The translations under genes and the position numbers were made by a program. Shown here one piece after another: positions 1 through 9,372 of a stretch of DNA of 64,000 nt (its first letter is position 1; the number at the start of each line of letters is the position of its first letter). The notes under the pieces were generated by a model, which was given only the letters and a program-made list of their open reading frames with translations, had not been told where the DNA came from and ran no database searches. The stretch is from Streptomyces sp. NRRL S-31. GTDB lineage: Bacteria; Actinomycetota; Actinomycetes; Streptomycetales; Streptomycetaceae. The DNA lies in assembly GCF_000718775.1 (NCBI RefSeq), contig NZ_JOCB01000052.1, forward strand, positions 4,579-68,578, written 5' to 3'.

Positions 1-240
1 GTTCTGCGCGGCGCGCGCCGCCCGCCGGGCGAGGCGCAACTCCCGCAGCAGGCCGCGGCGGACATGGAATATGAGGCCGGTGCCGACGGCGAAGAACACG
101 GCGCTGGTGACGATGCGCGCCCCGAGCCCGTTCTGCTGGGCGAGCGGGCAGCCGAACTTGTAGCCGACCGCCACGGCTCCCCAGACCGTGGGCAGTACGG
201 CTGCGCGCCCGGTGGGCGCGCGTGCCTTGATGCGGATCAT
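1..240 (-). CDS. Membrane protein, N-terminal part (runs off window)
   Basis: The first 80 residues of a protein whose C-terminus lies outside the window. It starts with ATG at 240, has a short basic start (MIRIKARAP), and then two hydrophobic stretches at about residues 13-30 and 46-62, followed by an Arg/Ala-rich segment that looks like a linker. This resembles the N-terminus of Streptomyces membrane-anchored PP2C/SpoIIE-type phosphatases, but no catalytic residues are inside the window, so the function is a guess. It lies downstream of pheT, separated by a terminator, and has its own leader of about 200 nt. Confidence 0.55.
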   Translation of the reverse strand, partial: MIRIKARAPTGRAAVLPTVWGAVAVGYKFGCPLAQQNGLGARIVTSAVFFAVGTGLIFHVRRGLLRELRLARRAARAAQN

Positions 241-276
241 GCCTGTGGTCCCCCATGTGGGCCTGACAGAGCAGAC

Positions 277-300
277 GGACCGACCCCGAAAGGCCGGTCC
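277..300 (-). other. Hairpin in leader of the partial membrane gene
   Basis: A 9-bp stem with one G-U pair (277-285 with 292-300) and a 6-nt loop lies 37 nt upstream of the ATG at 240. It may be a leader structure. No T-tract follows it, so it is probably not a terminator. Confidence 0.3.
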
Positions 301-435
301 GATTCTGTCGACGGCATGACCCGGGCGGGCCGGATCACCCTCGCTTCCCACCCGAATGAGTGATCTCCCCTCAGCCGGCGCGCATTTATGCGGCCGGAGG
401 GCGCGCGGCCGGGCTTCCGGGGCGCGGGAAACGGC

Positions 436-468
436 GCGGCCGGCCACGGTGCACCCGTGGCCGGCCGC
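436..468 (-). terminator. Terminator after pheT
   Basis: A perfect 14-bp GC stem (436-449 with 455-468, 5-nt loop) sits 20 nt past the pheT stop codon. It has no T-tract, which is normal for Streptomyces terminators. Confidence 0.7.
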
Positions 469-488
469 GTGCGGCGCTCGGCGGCGCC

Positions 489-3002
489 TCAGCCCCGGAG
501 CACCGCCCCGGTCCGCTCACCGGCGAGCGCGACCGCCGCGTCCCGCGCCGCGGACGCCTCGTCCACGGTCAGCGTGCGGTCGGCCGCCCGGAACCGCAGC
601 GCGTAGGCGAGGGACTTGCGGCCCTCACCCAGCTGCTCGGCGTTCTCGTACACGTCGAACAGCCGGATGGACTCCAGCAGTTCGCCCGCGCCCTCGCGCA
701 GCGCGGCCTCCACCTCGCTCTGCGGCACGAACTGGTCGACCACCAGGGCGACGTCCTGCGTGGCGACGGGGAACGTGGAGATCCGCGGCGCCCGCCGGAC
801 ACCGTCGCCCACCGCTTCCAGGGCGTCCAGGTCCAGCTCCGCAGCGCAGGTGCGCTCGGGCAGGCCCAGCGCCTTGCAGACGCGCGGGTGCAGCTCTCCC
901 GCATGGCCCACGACCCGCTCGGTGCCGTCGGCGACGACCACCAGCTCGGCGCAGCGGCCGGGGTGCCACGGGCCGTACTGGCCCTTGCGTACGACGAGTT
1001 CCGCACCGGCCTCGCGGGCGACGGCACGCGCCGCCTCGACGGCGTCGGCCCAGTCCGCGGGACGGCCCTTGCCCCACCAGCCGGCCTGCTCGCGCGCGCC
1101 GGCGAGGACGACGGCCACGTGCCGCGGCTGCTCGGGCAGCGCGGCGTTCAGCGCGGCGATCTCCTCGTCGGTGGGACGCCGGTCGGCGGGCAGGTGCGCG
1201 GCGACCCGCTGCTCCTCGCGCGGGTGGAAGACCAGCCCGGTCTCGAACAGCGCCAGGTCGTGCGAGCCCCGGCCGGCGTTGCGCCGCAGCGCGCCGAGCA
1301 GCCCCGGCAGCAGCGTGGTGCGCAGCGCGGGCTCCTCGTCGCTGAGCGGGTTGACCAGCTTGACGACCCGGCGGGCCGGATCGTCCGCCTCCAGGCCGAG
1401 CTGGTCGAAGACCTGCTCGCCGAGGAAGGGGTAGTTGGGCGCCTCGACGTAGCCCGCTCCGGCCAGCACGCGGCCGACCCGGCGGTGCAGCCGCTGGCGG
1501 TGGGTCAGACCGCGGCCCGCGGAGGGCCTGGGCAGCGTGGAGGGCAGGTTCTCGTAGCCCTCCAGCCGGATGACCTCCTCGGCGAGGTCGTTGGGGTCGG
1601 CCAGGTCGGGCCGCCAGGACGGGACGGTGACGATCAGCTCGTCCTGCCCGTAGACGTCGCAGCCGACCTCCTGGAGGCGGCGCACGACCGTCTCCCGGCC
1701 GTAGTCGACGCCCGCGACCTTGTCCGGGTGGTCGGCCGGGATGGTGACGGTGTGCGGCGCCGAGGGCGCGATGACCTCGGTGACACCGGCCTCCGCGGTC
1801 CCGCCCGCGAGCAGCACCAGCAGGTCCACGGTGCGCTGGGCGGCGGCCGCGGCGGCCTGCGGGTCGACGCCGCGCTCGAAGCGGCGGGACGCCTCCGTCA
1901 GCAGCTTGTGCCGGCGGCCCGTGCGGGCGATGGAGACGGGGGCGAAGTGGGCCGCCTCGATCACCACGTCGGTGGTGGCGCCGGCGGTGTCCTCGTGGTC
2001 GGCGATCTCCGTGTTGGCGCCGCCCATCACACCGGCGAGGCCGATCGGGCCGCGGTCGTCGGTGATGACCAGGTCGTCGGCGTGCAGCTTGCGCTCGACG
2101 CCGTCGAGGGTGACGAGCTTCTCGCCCTCCCGCGCGCGGCGCACGCCGATGGGGCCCTGGACCAGCGACCGGTCGTAGGCGTGCAGCGGCTGGCCCAGCT
2201 CCATCATCACGTAGTTGGTGACGTCGACGGCGAGCGAGATCGGGCGCATGCCGACCTTCTGGAGCCGGCGCCGGAGCCAGATCGGGGAGCGGGCCTCGGG
2301 GCTCAGGCCGGTGACCGTGCGGGCGGTGAAGCGGTCGCAGCCGAACGGGTCGGAGACCTGGACCGGGTAGCCGAAGGCGTTCGGGGCCGGCACGTCGATC
2401 AGGGCGGGGTCGCGCAGCGGCAGGCCGTAGGCGATGGCGGTCTCGCGCGCGACACCGCGCAGGGACAGGCAGTCGCCGCGGTTGGCGGTGACGGCGATGT
2501 CCAGGACCTCGTCGACCAGCTCCAGCAGCTCGATGGCGTCCTTGCCGACCTCGGTCTCCGGCGGCAGCACGATGATGCCGTGGGTGCCGTCGTCGCCCAT
2601 GCCCAGCTCGTCGCCGGAGCAGATCATGCCGTGCGAGACCTTGCCGTAGGTCTTGCGGGCGGCGATGGAGAAGCCGCCGGGCAGGGTGGCGCCCGGGAGG
2701 ACCACGACGACCTTGTCGCCGACCGCGAAGTTGCGGGCGCCGCAGACGATCTCCTGGGGCTCACCGGTGCCGTTGGCCTGGCCGACGTCGACCGTGCAGA
2801 AGCGGATCGGCTTCTTGAAGCCCTCCAGCTCCTCGATGGTCAGCACCTGGCCGACGACCAGCGGGCCCTTGAGGTCGGCGCCGAGCTGCTCGACCGTCTC
2901 GACCTCCAGGCCGGCCGAAATGAGCTTGGCCTGGACGTCGCGGCCGGTCTCCGTCGCCGGCAGGTCGACGTACTCCCGCAGCCAAGAAAGCGGGACCCGC
3001 AT
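489..3002 (-). CDS. pheT: Phenylalanyl-tRNA synthetase beta subunit
   Basis: The beta subunit of the alpha2-beta2 phenylalanine-tRNA ligase, 837 aa, typical for the family. It begins [15 protein letters not shown], followed by the tRNA-binding (OB) domain at about 40-155, then the B3/B4 editing and B5 domains, a catalytically inactive synthetase-like core, and the C-terminal anticodon-binding FDX-ACB domain (about 740-837, ending ERTGAVLRG). Its ATG shares one base with the TGA of pheS (TGATG at 3000-3004), so translation is coupled. It is co-transcribed with pheS and followed by a strong hairpin. Identity is certain. Confidence 0.98.
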   Translation of the reverse strand: MRVPLSWLREYVDLPATETGRDVQAKLISAGLEVETVEQLGADLKGPLVVGQVLTIEELEGFKKPIRFCTVDVGQANGTGEPQEIVCGARNFAVGDKVVVVLPGATLPGGFSIAARKTYGKVSHGMICSGDELGMGDDGTHGIIVLPPETEVGKDAIELLELVDEVLDIAVTANRGDCLSLRGVARETAIAYGLPLRDPALIDVPAPNAFGYPVQVSDPFGCDRFTARTVTGLSPEARSPIWLRRRLQKVGMRPISLAVDVTNYVMMELGQPLHAYDRSLVQGPIGVRRAREGEKLVTLDGVERKLHADDLVITDDRGPIGLAGVMGGANTEIADHEDTAGATTDVVIEAAHFAPVSIARTGRRHKLLTEASRRFERGVDPQAAAAAAQRTVDLLVLLAGGTAEAGVTEVIAPSAPHTVTIPADHPDKVAGVDYGRETVVRRLQEVGCDVYGQDELIVTVPSWRPDLADPNDLAEEVIRLEGYENLPSTLPRPSAGRGLTHRQRLHRRVGRVLAGAGYVEAPNYPFLGEQVFDQLGLEADDPARRVVKLVNPLSDEEPALRTTLLPGLLGALRRNAGRGSHDLALFETGLVFHPREEQRVAAHLPADRRPTDEEIAALNAALPEQPRHVAVVLAGAREQAGWWGKGRPADWADAVEAARAVAREAGAELVVRKGQYGPWHPGRCAELVVVADGTERVVGHAGELHPRVCKALGLPERTCAAELDLDALEAVGDGVRRAPRISTFPVATQDVALVVDQFVPQSEVEAALREGAGELLESIRLFDVYENAEQLGEGRKSLAYALRFRAADRTLTVDEASAARDAAVALAGERTGAVLRG

Positions 3003-4123
3003 CAGATCTCCATCCCGAACGGCCGGGTGAACCGGACGTCACCCTCGACCATGTCTCGCATGTCTTCGACGTTGTGGCGGAACATCAGCATCCGCTCGAT
3101 GCCGAACCCGAAGGCGAAGCCGCTGTACTTCTCCGGGTCGATGCCGCACGCGGTGAGCACCCGCGGGTTGACCATGCCGCAGCCGCCGAGCTCGATCCAG
3201 CCCTCGGACGAGCAGGTGCGGCAGGGCCGGTCGGGGTTGCCGACGGACTCGCCCTTGCAGACGTAGCAGAGCATGTCCATCTCGGCGCTCGGCTCGGTGA
3301 AGGGGAAGAAGTTCGGCCGCAGCCGGGTCTTCATGCCCGCTCCGAACAGGGACTGGACCATGTGGTCCAGGGTGCCCTTGAGGTCGGCCATGGTCAGGCC
3401 CTCGTCGATGGCGAGCAGCTCGACCTGGCGGAAGACCGGGGTGTGCGTGGCGTCCAGCTCGTCGGTGCGGTAGACCACGCCGGGGCAGATCACGTAGACC
3501 GGCAGCTCGCGGTCGAGCATCGAGCGGATCTGCACGGGCGAGGTGTGGGTGCGCAGCACCATGCCGGACTCGGTGCCGCCGTCGGGGCCCTGCACGAAGA
3601 ACGTGTCGGCCTCGCCGCGGGCCGGGTGGTCCGGGCCGATGTTGAGGGCGTCGAAGTTGAACCACTCCGCCTCGACCTGCGGGCCCTCTGCGACCTCGTA
3701 GCCCATGGCCACGAAGACGTCCTCGATGCGCTCCGAGAGCGTGGTGAGGGGGTGCCGGGCGCCGGCCACGACGCGGTCGTAGGGCAGGGTGACGTCCACC
3801 GCCTCCTCGACCAGCACCCGGGCGTCGCGCTCGGCCTCCAGCTCGGCCTGGCGGGCGGCGAGGCCCTTGTTCACGGCGCCGCGGGCCATGCCGACGCGCT
3901 TGCCCGCCTCCGCCTTGGCATGCGGGGGCAGGGCGCCGATCTCGCGGTTGGCGAGGGCCAGCGGGGAGGCGGGGCCGGTGTGGGCGACCTTGGCCTCGTG
4001 GAGCGCGTCGAGGGAGTCCGCGGCGGCGAAGGCGGCGAGCGCCTCGTCCCGCATGCGCTCGATCTCTTCCGGTTTCAACGTCTCGACCTCGACAGGGTCG
4101 TACGACTTATTGGGTGCCGACAT
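3002..4123 (-). CDS. pheS: Phenylalanyl-tRNA synthetase alpha subunit
   Basis: The catalytic alpha subunit, 373 aa. It has an N-terminal coiled-coil (about 15-105) that binds tRNA, then a class II synthetase core with motif 2 around [17 protein letters not shown] and motif 3 near the C-terminus ([12 protein letters not shown]), ending in the family's typical GMEI. A CxxC...CxxC pair near residues 285-305 ([14 protein letters not shown]) is a zinc-type insertion seen in bacterial PheS. It is first in the pheST operon. The ATG at 4123 follows a GGGAAGAG element. Confidence 0.98.
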   Translation of the reverse strand: MSAPNKSYDPVEVETLKPEEIERMRDEALAAFAAADSLDALHEAKVAHTGPASPLALANREIGALPPHAKAEAGKRVGMARGAVNKGLAARQAELEAERDARVLVEEAVDVTLPYDRVVAGARHPLTTLSERIEDVFVAMGYEVAEGPQVEAEWFNFDALNIGPDHPARGEADTFFVQGPDGGTESGMVLRTHTSPVQIRSMLDRELPVYVICPGVVYRTDELDATHTPVFRQVELLAIDEGLTMADLKGTLDHMVQSLFGAGMKTRLRPNFFPFTEPSAEMDMLCYVCKGESVGNPDRPCRTCSSEGWIELGGCGMVNPRVLTACGIDPEKYSGFAFGFGIERMLMFRHNVEDMRDMVEGDVRFTRPFGMEI

Positions 4124-4143
4124 CTCTTCCCGTGCTTCCGTTT

Positions 4144-4244
4144 GTCCCCCAGCTGACGCTGGGAGGTGCCCCCTGGCGGATGGTCCCCGTCACCGACTCG
4201 CTAGGGCCGCGTGAAGGACACAAAGGTGCCAAAGGCCGAGTCTA
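4144..4244 (-). promoter_or_regulatory. pheST promoter and leader with compact hairpin
   Basis: Reading on the minus strand, a TAGACT box (4244-4239) fits a TANNNT -10 element, implying a leader of roughly 110 nt. Within the leader a hairpin CCCAGC-GTCA-GCTGGG (4148-4163, extendable with G-U pairs) ends about 25 nt before the start codon. I see no T-box motif and no Phe-rich leader peptide. Confidence 0.4.
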
Positions 4245-4278
4245 ACGGGGTCGTGCCGGGCGGATGGCCCGTGGGCGG

Positions 4279-5412
4279 CTAGGCGAGATACGCCGGCATG
4301 CTCACGGGCAGCGTAAATCGGAACTCGGCGCCGCCGCCGGCGGCGCGGCCGACCAGGACGGTGCCGCCGTGGGCCTCCACGATGCCCTTGACGATGTACA
4401 GCCCCAGCCCGGTGCCGCCGCGCTTGCTGCCCCGCCAGAAGCGGGTGAAGACGCGGTTCATGGACTCCTCCGGGATGCCGGGCCCCTCGTCGCTCACCGT
4501 GACCGACGTGCCGGTTTCCTCACCCTCGCGGGGGGACGCCGAGGGCGTGACGTCAATGGTGACGGTTCCCTCGCCGTGCCGCACGGCATTTTCGATGAGG
4601 TTGCCGAGGACCTGGTCGATCTTGTCGGGGTCGGCCCACAGCGCGGGCAGCGGCTGCTCGATGCGGAGCAGGAAGCGTTCGGCGGGCTGTCCGGCGGCGA
4701 CGTAGGCCTGGATGTGCCGGGAGACGGCGGCGCCGATGTCGACGGGCTGGCGGCGCACCTCCAGCCGCCCGGAGTCGATCCGGGAGATGTCCAGCAGCTC
4801 GGCGATGAGGCGGGTGACCCGGTCGGCGTCGGCGTCGACGGTCTCCAGCATGAGCCGCTTCTGGTCGTCGGTGAAGCGTTCCCACTTGGCCAGCAGGGTG
4901 GCGGTGAAGCCCTTCACCGAGGTCAGCGGGGAGCGCAGCTCGTGGGCGACGGTGGCGATCAGCTCGGCGTGGCTGCGCTCGGTGCGGCGGCGGGCCTCGG
5001 TGTCCCGGAGGGAGACGACCACGCGGCGGACCGGTCCCAGCGGCTCGTCCCGCACGTAGCGGGCGGCGACGAGCACCTCCCGGCCGCCCGGCAGCAGCAG
5101 GTTGCGCTCCGGCTGCCGCACCCGGATGGCGAGCCCGCCGTAGGGATCGGTCAGCTGCCACCAGCGGCGCCCCTCCAGGTCCTCTAAGGGAAGCGCCTTC
5201 TCCAGGGACTGGCCGAGCACTTCGGCGGACCGTACCGCGGCGATGCGGGCGGCGGCCGCATTGAAACAGGTCACACGGCCGCTTTCATCGGCTACGACGA
5301 GTCCGTCGGGCAGCTGGTCCGGGTCGAGGCCCGTGTCTTCGTCCCGCCCGGGCACGGACGCGCGCGACGCGTCCCGTCCTTCCGGCGCGGTGCTCGTGCC
5401 GGACACACTCAT
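4279..5412 (-). CDS. ohkA: Orphan sensor histidine kinase (OhkA type)
   Basis: A 377-aa cytoplasmic kinase without membrane segments. It has a PAS domain (about 30-140, with a typical DGLVVADESGRVTCFN opening), a HisKA dimerisation domain with phospho-acceptor His157 in VAHELRSP, and a HATPase_c domain with the N box (GNLIENAVRHGEG), G1 (SDEGPGIPEE) and G2 (GGTGLGLYIVKG) motifs. No response regulator is adjacent, so it is an orphan. Position next to pheST matches S. coelicolor SCO1596, described as OhkA, which influences antibiotic production and development. That link is from memory. It is separated from pheS by about 155 bp and from the methylase gene by 50 bp. Confidence 0.85.
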   Translation of the reverse strand: MSVSGTSTAPEGRDASRASVPGRDEDTGLDPDQLPDGLVVADESGRVTCFNAAAARIAAVRSAEVLGQSLEKALPLEDLEGRRWWQLTDPYGGLAIRVRQPERNLLLPGGREVLVAARYVRDEPLGPVRRVVVSLRDTEARRRTERSHAELIATVAHELRSPLTSVKGFTATLLAKWERFTDDQKRLMLETVDADADRVTRLIAELLDISRIDSGRLEVRRQPVDIGAAVSRHIQAYVAAGQPAERFLLRIEQPLPALWADPDKIDQVLGNLIENAVRHGEGTVTIDVTPSASPREGEETGTSVTVSDEGPGIPEESMNRVFTRFWRGSKRGGTGLGLYIVKGIVEAHGGTVLVGRAAGGGAEFRFTLPVSMPAYLA

Positions 5413-5462
5413 CCCCGTAGCCCACCTCTCAGACGGCGCAGGGCCCCGCGCTGGTCACCCTA

Positions 5463-6335
5463 CTAGCTCTCGGTGACGGAGCGGCACCCTCCGGGGGCGC
5501 GCTGTGCCCGGGCCGACGCGTAGAGGCAGACGGCGGCGGCCGTGGCGAGGTTCAGACTCTCGGCCTTCCCGTGGATGGGGACGCGCACGACGGCGTCGGC
5601 GAGGGCTCGGGTCTCCTCGGGCAGCCCCCACGCCTCGTTGCCGAACACCCAGGCGGTGGGCTCCCCCATGGCACCCCGGTCCAGCTCCTGGTCGAGGTCG
5701 CGGTCGCCGGCCCCGTCGGCGGCGAGGACGCGCACCCCGGCCTCCCGCAGCCCGGCCACGGCCCGTTCGACGGGCACGCCGACGGCGACGGGCAGGTGGA
5801 AGTGCGAGCCGACCGAGGCCCGGACCGCCTTGGGGTTGTACAGGTCGACGGAGGCGTCGGTGAGGATCACGGCCTCCGCGCCTGCGGCGTCGGCGCAGCG
5901 CAGCACCGTGCCGGCGTTGCCGGGGTCGCGGACGTGGGCGAGGACGGCGACCAGTCGCGGCCGGGCGGCGAGGATGTCCTCGAAGGGGGTGTCCAGGAAC
6001 CGGCAGACCCCGACCAGCCCCTGCGGGGTGACGGTGGTGGAGATGTCGGCGATGACCTCCTCGGAGGCGAGGTGCACCCGGGCGCCGGCGGCACGGGCCG
6101 CCCCGACGATGTCGGCGTACCGCTCCGCCGCCTCGACCGTGGCGAACAGCTCGACGAGCGTGGCCCGTCCCCCGGAGCGGTGCCCGGCGGCCTCGCGCAC
6201 GGCCTGCGGTCCCTCCGCGAGGAACAGCCGGTCCTTGCCCCGGAAGTTCCGCTTGGCGAGCCGGCGGGCGGCGGACACGCGGTCGGACCGGGGGGAGATC
6301 AGCTCGGGGCTGACGGGGGGCATCCTCTGCTTCAC
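5463..6335 (-). CDS. TrmH/SpoU-family RNA 2'-O-methyltransferase
   Basis: A SPOUT-class methyltransferase of 290 aa. An N-terminal substrate-binding domain (RRLAKRNFRGKDRLFLAEGPQAV) precedes the SpoU core, with motif 1 (LAHVRDPGNAGTVLRCADAAG), motif 2 around VFGNEAWGLPEE and motif 3 near VRVPIHGKAESLNLATAAAVCLY. It 2'-O-methylates ribose in rRNA or tRNA; the target cannot be told from sequence. GTG at 6335 is used here. An in-frame ATG at 6323 (MPPVSPELI) is an equally plausible start. It lies beside rplT, a common neighbour in actinomycetes. Confidence 0.92.
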   Translation of the reverse strand: MKQRMPPVSPELISPRSDRVSAARRLAKRNFRGKDRLFLAEGPQAVREAAGHRSGGRATLVELFATVEAAERYADIVGAARAAGARVHLASEEVIADISTTVTPQGLVGVCRFLDTPFEDILAARPRLVAVLAHVRDPGNAGTVLRCADAAGAEAVILTDASVDLYNPKAVRASVGSHFHLPVAVGVPVERAVAGLREAGVRVLAADGAGDRDLDQELDRGAMGEPTAWVFGNEAWGLPEETRALADAVVRVPIHGKAESLNLATAAAVCLYASARAQRAPGGCRSVTES

Positions 6336-6395
6336 CTTCGGGAGAGTTCCTGTGTTTCCGACGCCGGCGGACGACGGCCGGGGCGCCCCAACGAC

Positions 6396-6427
6396 AGGAC
6401 CCGCAAGCCGGCAAGCCTGCGGGTCCT
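6396..6427 (-). terminator. Terminator of infC-rpmI-rplT
   Basis: A perfect 10-bp stem (6396-6405 with 6418-6427, 12-nt loop) 33 nt beyond the rplT stop codon, between rplT and the methylase gene. Confidence 0.7.
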
Positions 6428-6459
6428 ACGGTGAGCGTCGACTCAAAACCGGCGTGGCG

Positions 6460-6843
6460 TCACGCGGCCTTGGGGGCGTTGACGTCCGCCGGCAGCGCCT
6501 TCTGCGCGACCTCGACGAGCGCCGCGAAGGCGTTGGCGTCGTTCACGGCCAGCTCGGCCAGGATCTTGCGGTCGACCTCGACGTTGGCGGCCTTCAGACC
6601 CTGGATGAAGCGGTTGTAGGTGATGCCGTTGGCGCGGGCAGCGGCGTTGATGCGCTGGATCCACAGCTGACGGAAGTCGCCCTTGCGCTTCTTGCGGTCG
6701 TTGTAGTTGTAGACCAGCGAGTGGGTGACCTGCTCCTTGGCCTTGCGGTACAGGCGCGAACGCTGACCGCGGTAGCCGGAGGCCTGCTCGAGGATCGCCC
6801 GGCGCTTCTTGTGGGCGTTGACTGCCCGCTTGACGCGTGCCAC
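6460..6843 (-). CDS. rplT: 50S ribosomal protein L20
   Basis: Ribosomal protein L20, 127 aa, with the family opening [15 protein letters not shown] and the core [15 protein letters not shown] and [23 protein letters not shown]20 is an early 23S rRNA assembly protein and in other bacteria is the autoregulator of infC-rpmI-rplT. The attenuator-like leader of infC in this window makes the same plausible here. Last gene of the operon, followed by a hairpin. Confidence 0.99.
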   Translation of the reverse strand: MARVKRAVNAHKKRRAILEQASGYRGQRSRLYRKAKEQVTHSLVYNYNDRKKRKGDFRQLWIQRINAAARANGITYNRFIQGLKAANVEVDRKILAELAVNDANAFAALVEVAQKALPADVNAPKAA

Positions 6844-6950
6844 TTGTTAACTCCTTGTAGCGGGGTCGTGGTGGTGCTCACACGACCCGGAAACGACTGG
6901 GTCCCGGTGTTCGGCGTACGGCGCTCAGTGGACGGCGAGCGCCGGGTACG

Positions 6951-7145
6951 TCACTTGCCGAGAAGCTTCTTGATCTTCGCGGCGTCGCCCGGGGCCATCT
7001 CGGCGTTGCCGGTGAGGCGACGCGTGACGCGGGACGACTTGTGCTCGAGCAGGTGGCGCTTGCCGGCGCGCTCGCGGAGCACCTTGCCGGAGCCGGTGAC
7101 CTTGAAGCGCTTGCTGGCACCGCTGTGCGACTTGTTCTTCGGCAT
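6951..7145 (-). CDS. rpmI: 50S ribosomal protein L35
   Basis: Ribosomal protein L35, 64 aa ([20 protein letters not shown]...), strongly basic and of normal length. It lies between infC and rplT, with 111-bp and 107-bp spacers. The downstream spacer contains a 7-bp hairpin (6920-6926 with 6937-6943), possibly a processing site rather than a terminator. Confidence 0.98.
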   Translation of the reverse strand: MPKNKSHSGASKRFKVTGSGKVLRERAGKRHLLEHKSSRVTRRLTGNAEMAPGDAAKIKKLLGK

Positions 7146-7256
7146 AGCGCCGTTCTCTCCTCGTCGGTGGCGCTCCGATGCCCGGTCGTGAAACCGGGCA
7201 CGGTGGAGCGTCGCTCTTGTTTCGGTTACATCCTCGGGGACACGGGTCCCCCGGGA

Positions 7257-7895
7257 TCACGCCTCGGCAGGCTCCTCGGACGGCGCCTCGGCCTCGGCAG
7301 GGTTCTGCGACTTGCCGGGGTTCGCCTTCGCGTCGGCCTTGCGGGCCTCCTGCGCCTGACGGGCCTCGGCCATCGCCTCGGTCTTCTTCTTGTGCGGACC
7401 GAGAACCATGATCATGTTTCGGCCGTCCTGCTTCGGGTTCGACTCCACGAAACCGAGGTCCTGGACGTCCTCCGCGAGACGCTGCAACAGTCGGTAGCCC
7501 AGCTCGGGGCGGGACTGCTCACGGCCACGGAACATGATCGTGATCTTGACCTTGTCGCCCTGCTTGAGGAACCGTACGACGTGACCCTTCTTGGTGTCAT
7601 AGTCGTGCGGGTCGATCTTCGGCCGGAGCTTCATCTCCTTGATGACCGTGTGCGCCTGGTTCTTGCGCGCCTCACGGGCCTTCATGGCCGACTCGTACTT
7701 GAACTTCCCGTAGTCCATGAGCTTGCACACGGGCGGACGGGCGTTCGCCGCGACCTCGACCAGGTCCAGGTCGTACTCCTGCGCAAGCTCCAGTGCCTTC
7801 GCGAGCGGCACGATGCCGACCTGCTCGCCACTGGGACCGACAAGTCGCACCTCGGGAACGCGAATCCGGTCGTTGATGCGGGGCTCGGCGCTGAT
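7257..7895 (-). CDS. infC: Translation initiation factor IF-3 (probable AUC start)
   Basis: IF-3 binds the 30S subunit and checks start-codon selection. The IF3_N domain ([22 protein letters not shown]), linker helix and IF3_C domain (about 85-170) are complete. A Lys/Ala/Glu-rich tail follows, as is usual in actinomycetes. The start is decided by the ribosome binding site: GAGGAGG lies 4 nt upstream of an in-frame ATC (7895-7893), whereas the upstream GTG (7919-7917) would place that site inside codons 5-7. With ATC the protein has 212 aa. Discriminated start codons (AUU/AUC) are a known feature of infC, allowing IF-3 to repress its own synthesis. The GTG would add eight residues. Confidence 0.93.
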   Translation of the reverse strand: MSAEPRINDRIRVPEVRLVGPSGEQVGIVPLAKALELAQEYDLDLVEVAANARPPVCKLMDYGKFKYESAMKAREARKNQAHTVIKEMKLRPKIDPHDYDTKKGHVVRFLKQGDKVKITIMFRGREQSRPELGYRLLQRLAEDVQDLGFVESNPKQDGRNMIMVLGPHKKKTEAMAEARQAQEARKADAKANPGKSQNPAEAEAPSEEPAEA

Positions 7896-7977
7896 GGATC
7901 CTCCTCGGTAGCACCACACGGCGGTCTGGCGGACAGCCGCGCAACGTCTGTGTTCGTTAGACCTAACCGCGCCGAAG

Positions 7978-8011
7978 CAACAAAAATGCCCCGGACGATC
8001 ACATGCGGGGC
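7978..8011 (-). promoter_or_regulatory. Attenuator-like hairpin in infC leader
   Basis: On the minus strand a GCCCCG/CGGGGC stem with a 12-nt loop (7988-8011) is followed by ATTTTTGTT, a canonical intrinsic terminator. It lies about 85 nt upstream of the infC start, in the leader and not after a gene. A competing stem (GCTCC at 8029-8025 with GGAGC at 8014-8010) overlaps its 5' arm. This is the layout of an L20/IF-3 transcription attenuator. The promoter must lie further upstream, around 8200-8250. Confidence 0.55.
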
Positions 8012-8244
8012 TCCAAACACTTCCGGAGCACCGCCGCGATGCCGCGGGGCGCGCTTTCGGGCGACTCCATCGCCCGTACGGAACGATGGCGGTCGCCTGA
8101 CCGGGTGACCCGCCGTCCCGGAGGACGGTCAGGTGGGAGATCGGAGCCTCCACTTGTGGGCCGGTCGCCCTGGTACCCATTGATACCCATGACATGACCG
8201 GCCGGTCGACGTCCAGATTACCAGGATCCCTTGACAAGGGCTAA

Positions 8245-8282
8245 TTGAAGGGCGCCGGACCGGACCACCTATGGTGTGGGAC
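8245..8282 (+). promoter_or_regulatory. Leaderless promoter of the DUF1844 gene
   Basis: A TATGGT -10 box (8270-8275) lies exactly 7 nt before the ATG at 8283, so transcription should start at or next to the A of the start codon. There is no Shine-Dalgarno sequence. A weak TTGAAG (8245-8250) is a possible -35 with 19-nt spacing. Confidence 0.55.
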
Positions 8283-8639
8283 ATGAGTGACACCCCTCCT
8301 GAGTCCCCCGACTTCGACGCGATGACCCGGGACATCGCCGAGGTCCCCGCCGTCGAGGTGATCGTGACGGTCGCCGTCAACCTGATGAGCGCCGCCGCCG
8401 TGAAGCTCGGGCTGAGCGAGGAGGGCGAGAAGTACAAGGACCTGGACGAGGCGCGGAAGCTGATCACCGCGCTCGCCGGTCTGCTGGACGCGGGCGCGAC
8501 CGAGGTCAGCTCCTTCCACGCGGCTCCGCTGCGCGACGGTCTGAAGTCGCTCCAGCTGGCGTTCCGCGAGGCGTCGATCGTCCCGGACGAGCCGGGCCAG
8601 GGACCGGGCGAGAAGTACACCGGGCCCATCTACCGCTGA
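8283..8639 (+). CDS. DUF1844 domain protein
   Basis: A 118-aa protein with the DUF1844 core (VIVTVAVNLMSAAAVKLGL, then a helical segment with KYKDLDEARKLITALAGLL). Function unknown; it is a conserved small helical protein found next to infC in actinomycetes. The amphipathic central helix could contact membrane or a partner. ATG at 8283 was chosen over the earlier ATG at 8271 because it sits at the correct distance from the -10 box for a leaderless mRNA. It is convergent with the SseB-domain gene with only 1 bp between the stop codons. Confidence 0.85.
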   Translation: MSDTPPESPDFDAMTRDIAEVPAVEVIVTVAVNLMSAAAVKLGLSEEGEKYKDLDEARKLITALAGLLDAGATEVSSFHAAPLRDGLKSLQLAFREASIVPDEPGQGPGEKYTGPIYR

Positions 8640-8640
8640 C

Positions 8641-9372
8641 CTACTCCTTCGTGTACAGGGGCTCGCCCGGAGGCGTGGTCCCGGCCGGCAGCAGTGCCAG
8701 GTCGAGGCCGCGCACCAGGCGGGCCCGCAGTGTCTCGTCGGCGGCGAGCCGCTCGGCGACCGCGCGGGCGGCCTCGGCGGGCGGCGCGGCCGGGTCCAGG
8801 ACCAGGGCGAGGGTGCCGTCGGCCTGCCCGGGACCGAGGTGGGCGCGCAGCACGGCGGGCTCCGCCGCCACCGCCGTGCGGACCGCCTCGACCACGGCCG
8901 GGTCGGTGAGCGGGTCGGTGCCGGTGCGGCCCTCGGCGAGGGCGAGCAGCGCCGGGCCGGTCAACTCGAACGGCACCGGTCCGGCGAGGTCGAGCACCAC
9001 CGTGTCGGCCTTCTCGTGCGCGGCGGCCTGGAGCGCCTGGTGCAGGGGCACGGCGACCGGGCGGGCCTGCGGGTCCCAGCGGGCGAGGGAGTCGGTGGAG
9101 GTGAAGGCGGGCAGCGCGGTGCGGTGGCCGGCCTTCAGGGTGGGTACGGCCATGTCGCTGGTCTTCTCGCGGCGCAGGCCGTTCTCGTCCTCCTCCACCT
9201 CGCCGAGCACGGCGACGACGGGGACCAGCAGCCGGGCGCCCTTGAGCGCCTCCAGGACGGGCCCGAGGGCGCCGCGGTCCTCGGCCCAGGCGGCGAGCGC
9301 GGCGCTCAGCCGGGGGTCGGCGGAGCCGTCGTCGTCGGAGAAGCCGGGGTCGGGAATGTTCTTGTTCGCCAC
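8641..9372 (-). CDS. SseB-domain protein
   Basis: About 243 aa. It contains an N-terminal SseB-like domain (about 20-130: LVPVVAVLGEVEEDENG..., DMAVPTLKAGHRTALPAFTS), characteristic of a widespread actinobacterial family of unknown role, and a second alpha/beta region to the C-terminus. No membrane segment or catalytic motif is seen. GTG at 9372 gives the family start (VANKNIPDPGFSDDDG). A TAGGGT box about 8 nt upstream suggests leaderless transcription. The reading frame stays open upstream to 9729 but that part has no family-like sequence. Confidence 0.82.
   Translation of the reverse strand: MANKNIPDPGFSDDDGSADPRLSAALAAWAEDRGALGPVLEALKGARLLVPVVAVLGEVEEDENGLRREKTSDMAVPTLKAGHRTALPAFTSTDSLARWDPQARPVAVPLHQALQAAAHEKADTVVLDLAGPVPFELTGPALLALAEGRTGTDPLTDPAVVEAVRTAVAAEPAVLRAHLGPGQADGTLALVLDPAAPPAEAARAVAERLAADETLRARLVRGLDLALLPAGTTPPGEPLYTKE

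Noticed and set aside
356..3266. Long plus-strand open frames (up to 968 codons) opposite pheT and pheS
   Set aside because: Mirror-image frames caused by high G+C; the minus strand carries unmistakable PheS and PheT.
8231..8236. TTGACA as -35 for the DUF1844 gene
   Set aside because: No -10 at 16-19 nt; the TATGGT that fits the start codon is 33 nt away.
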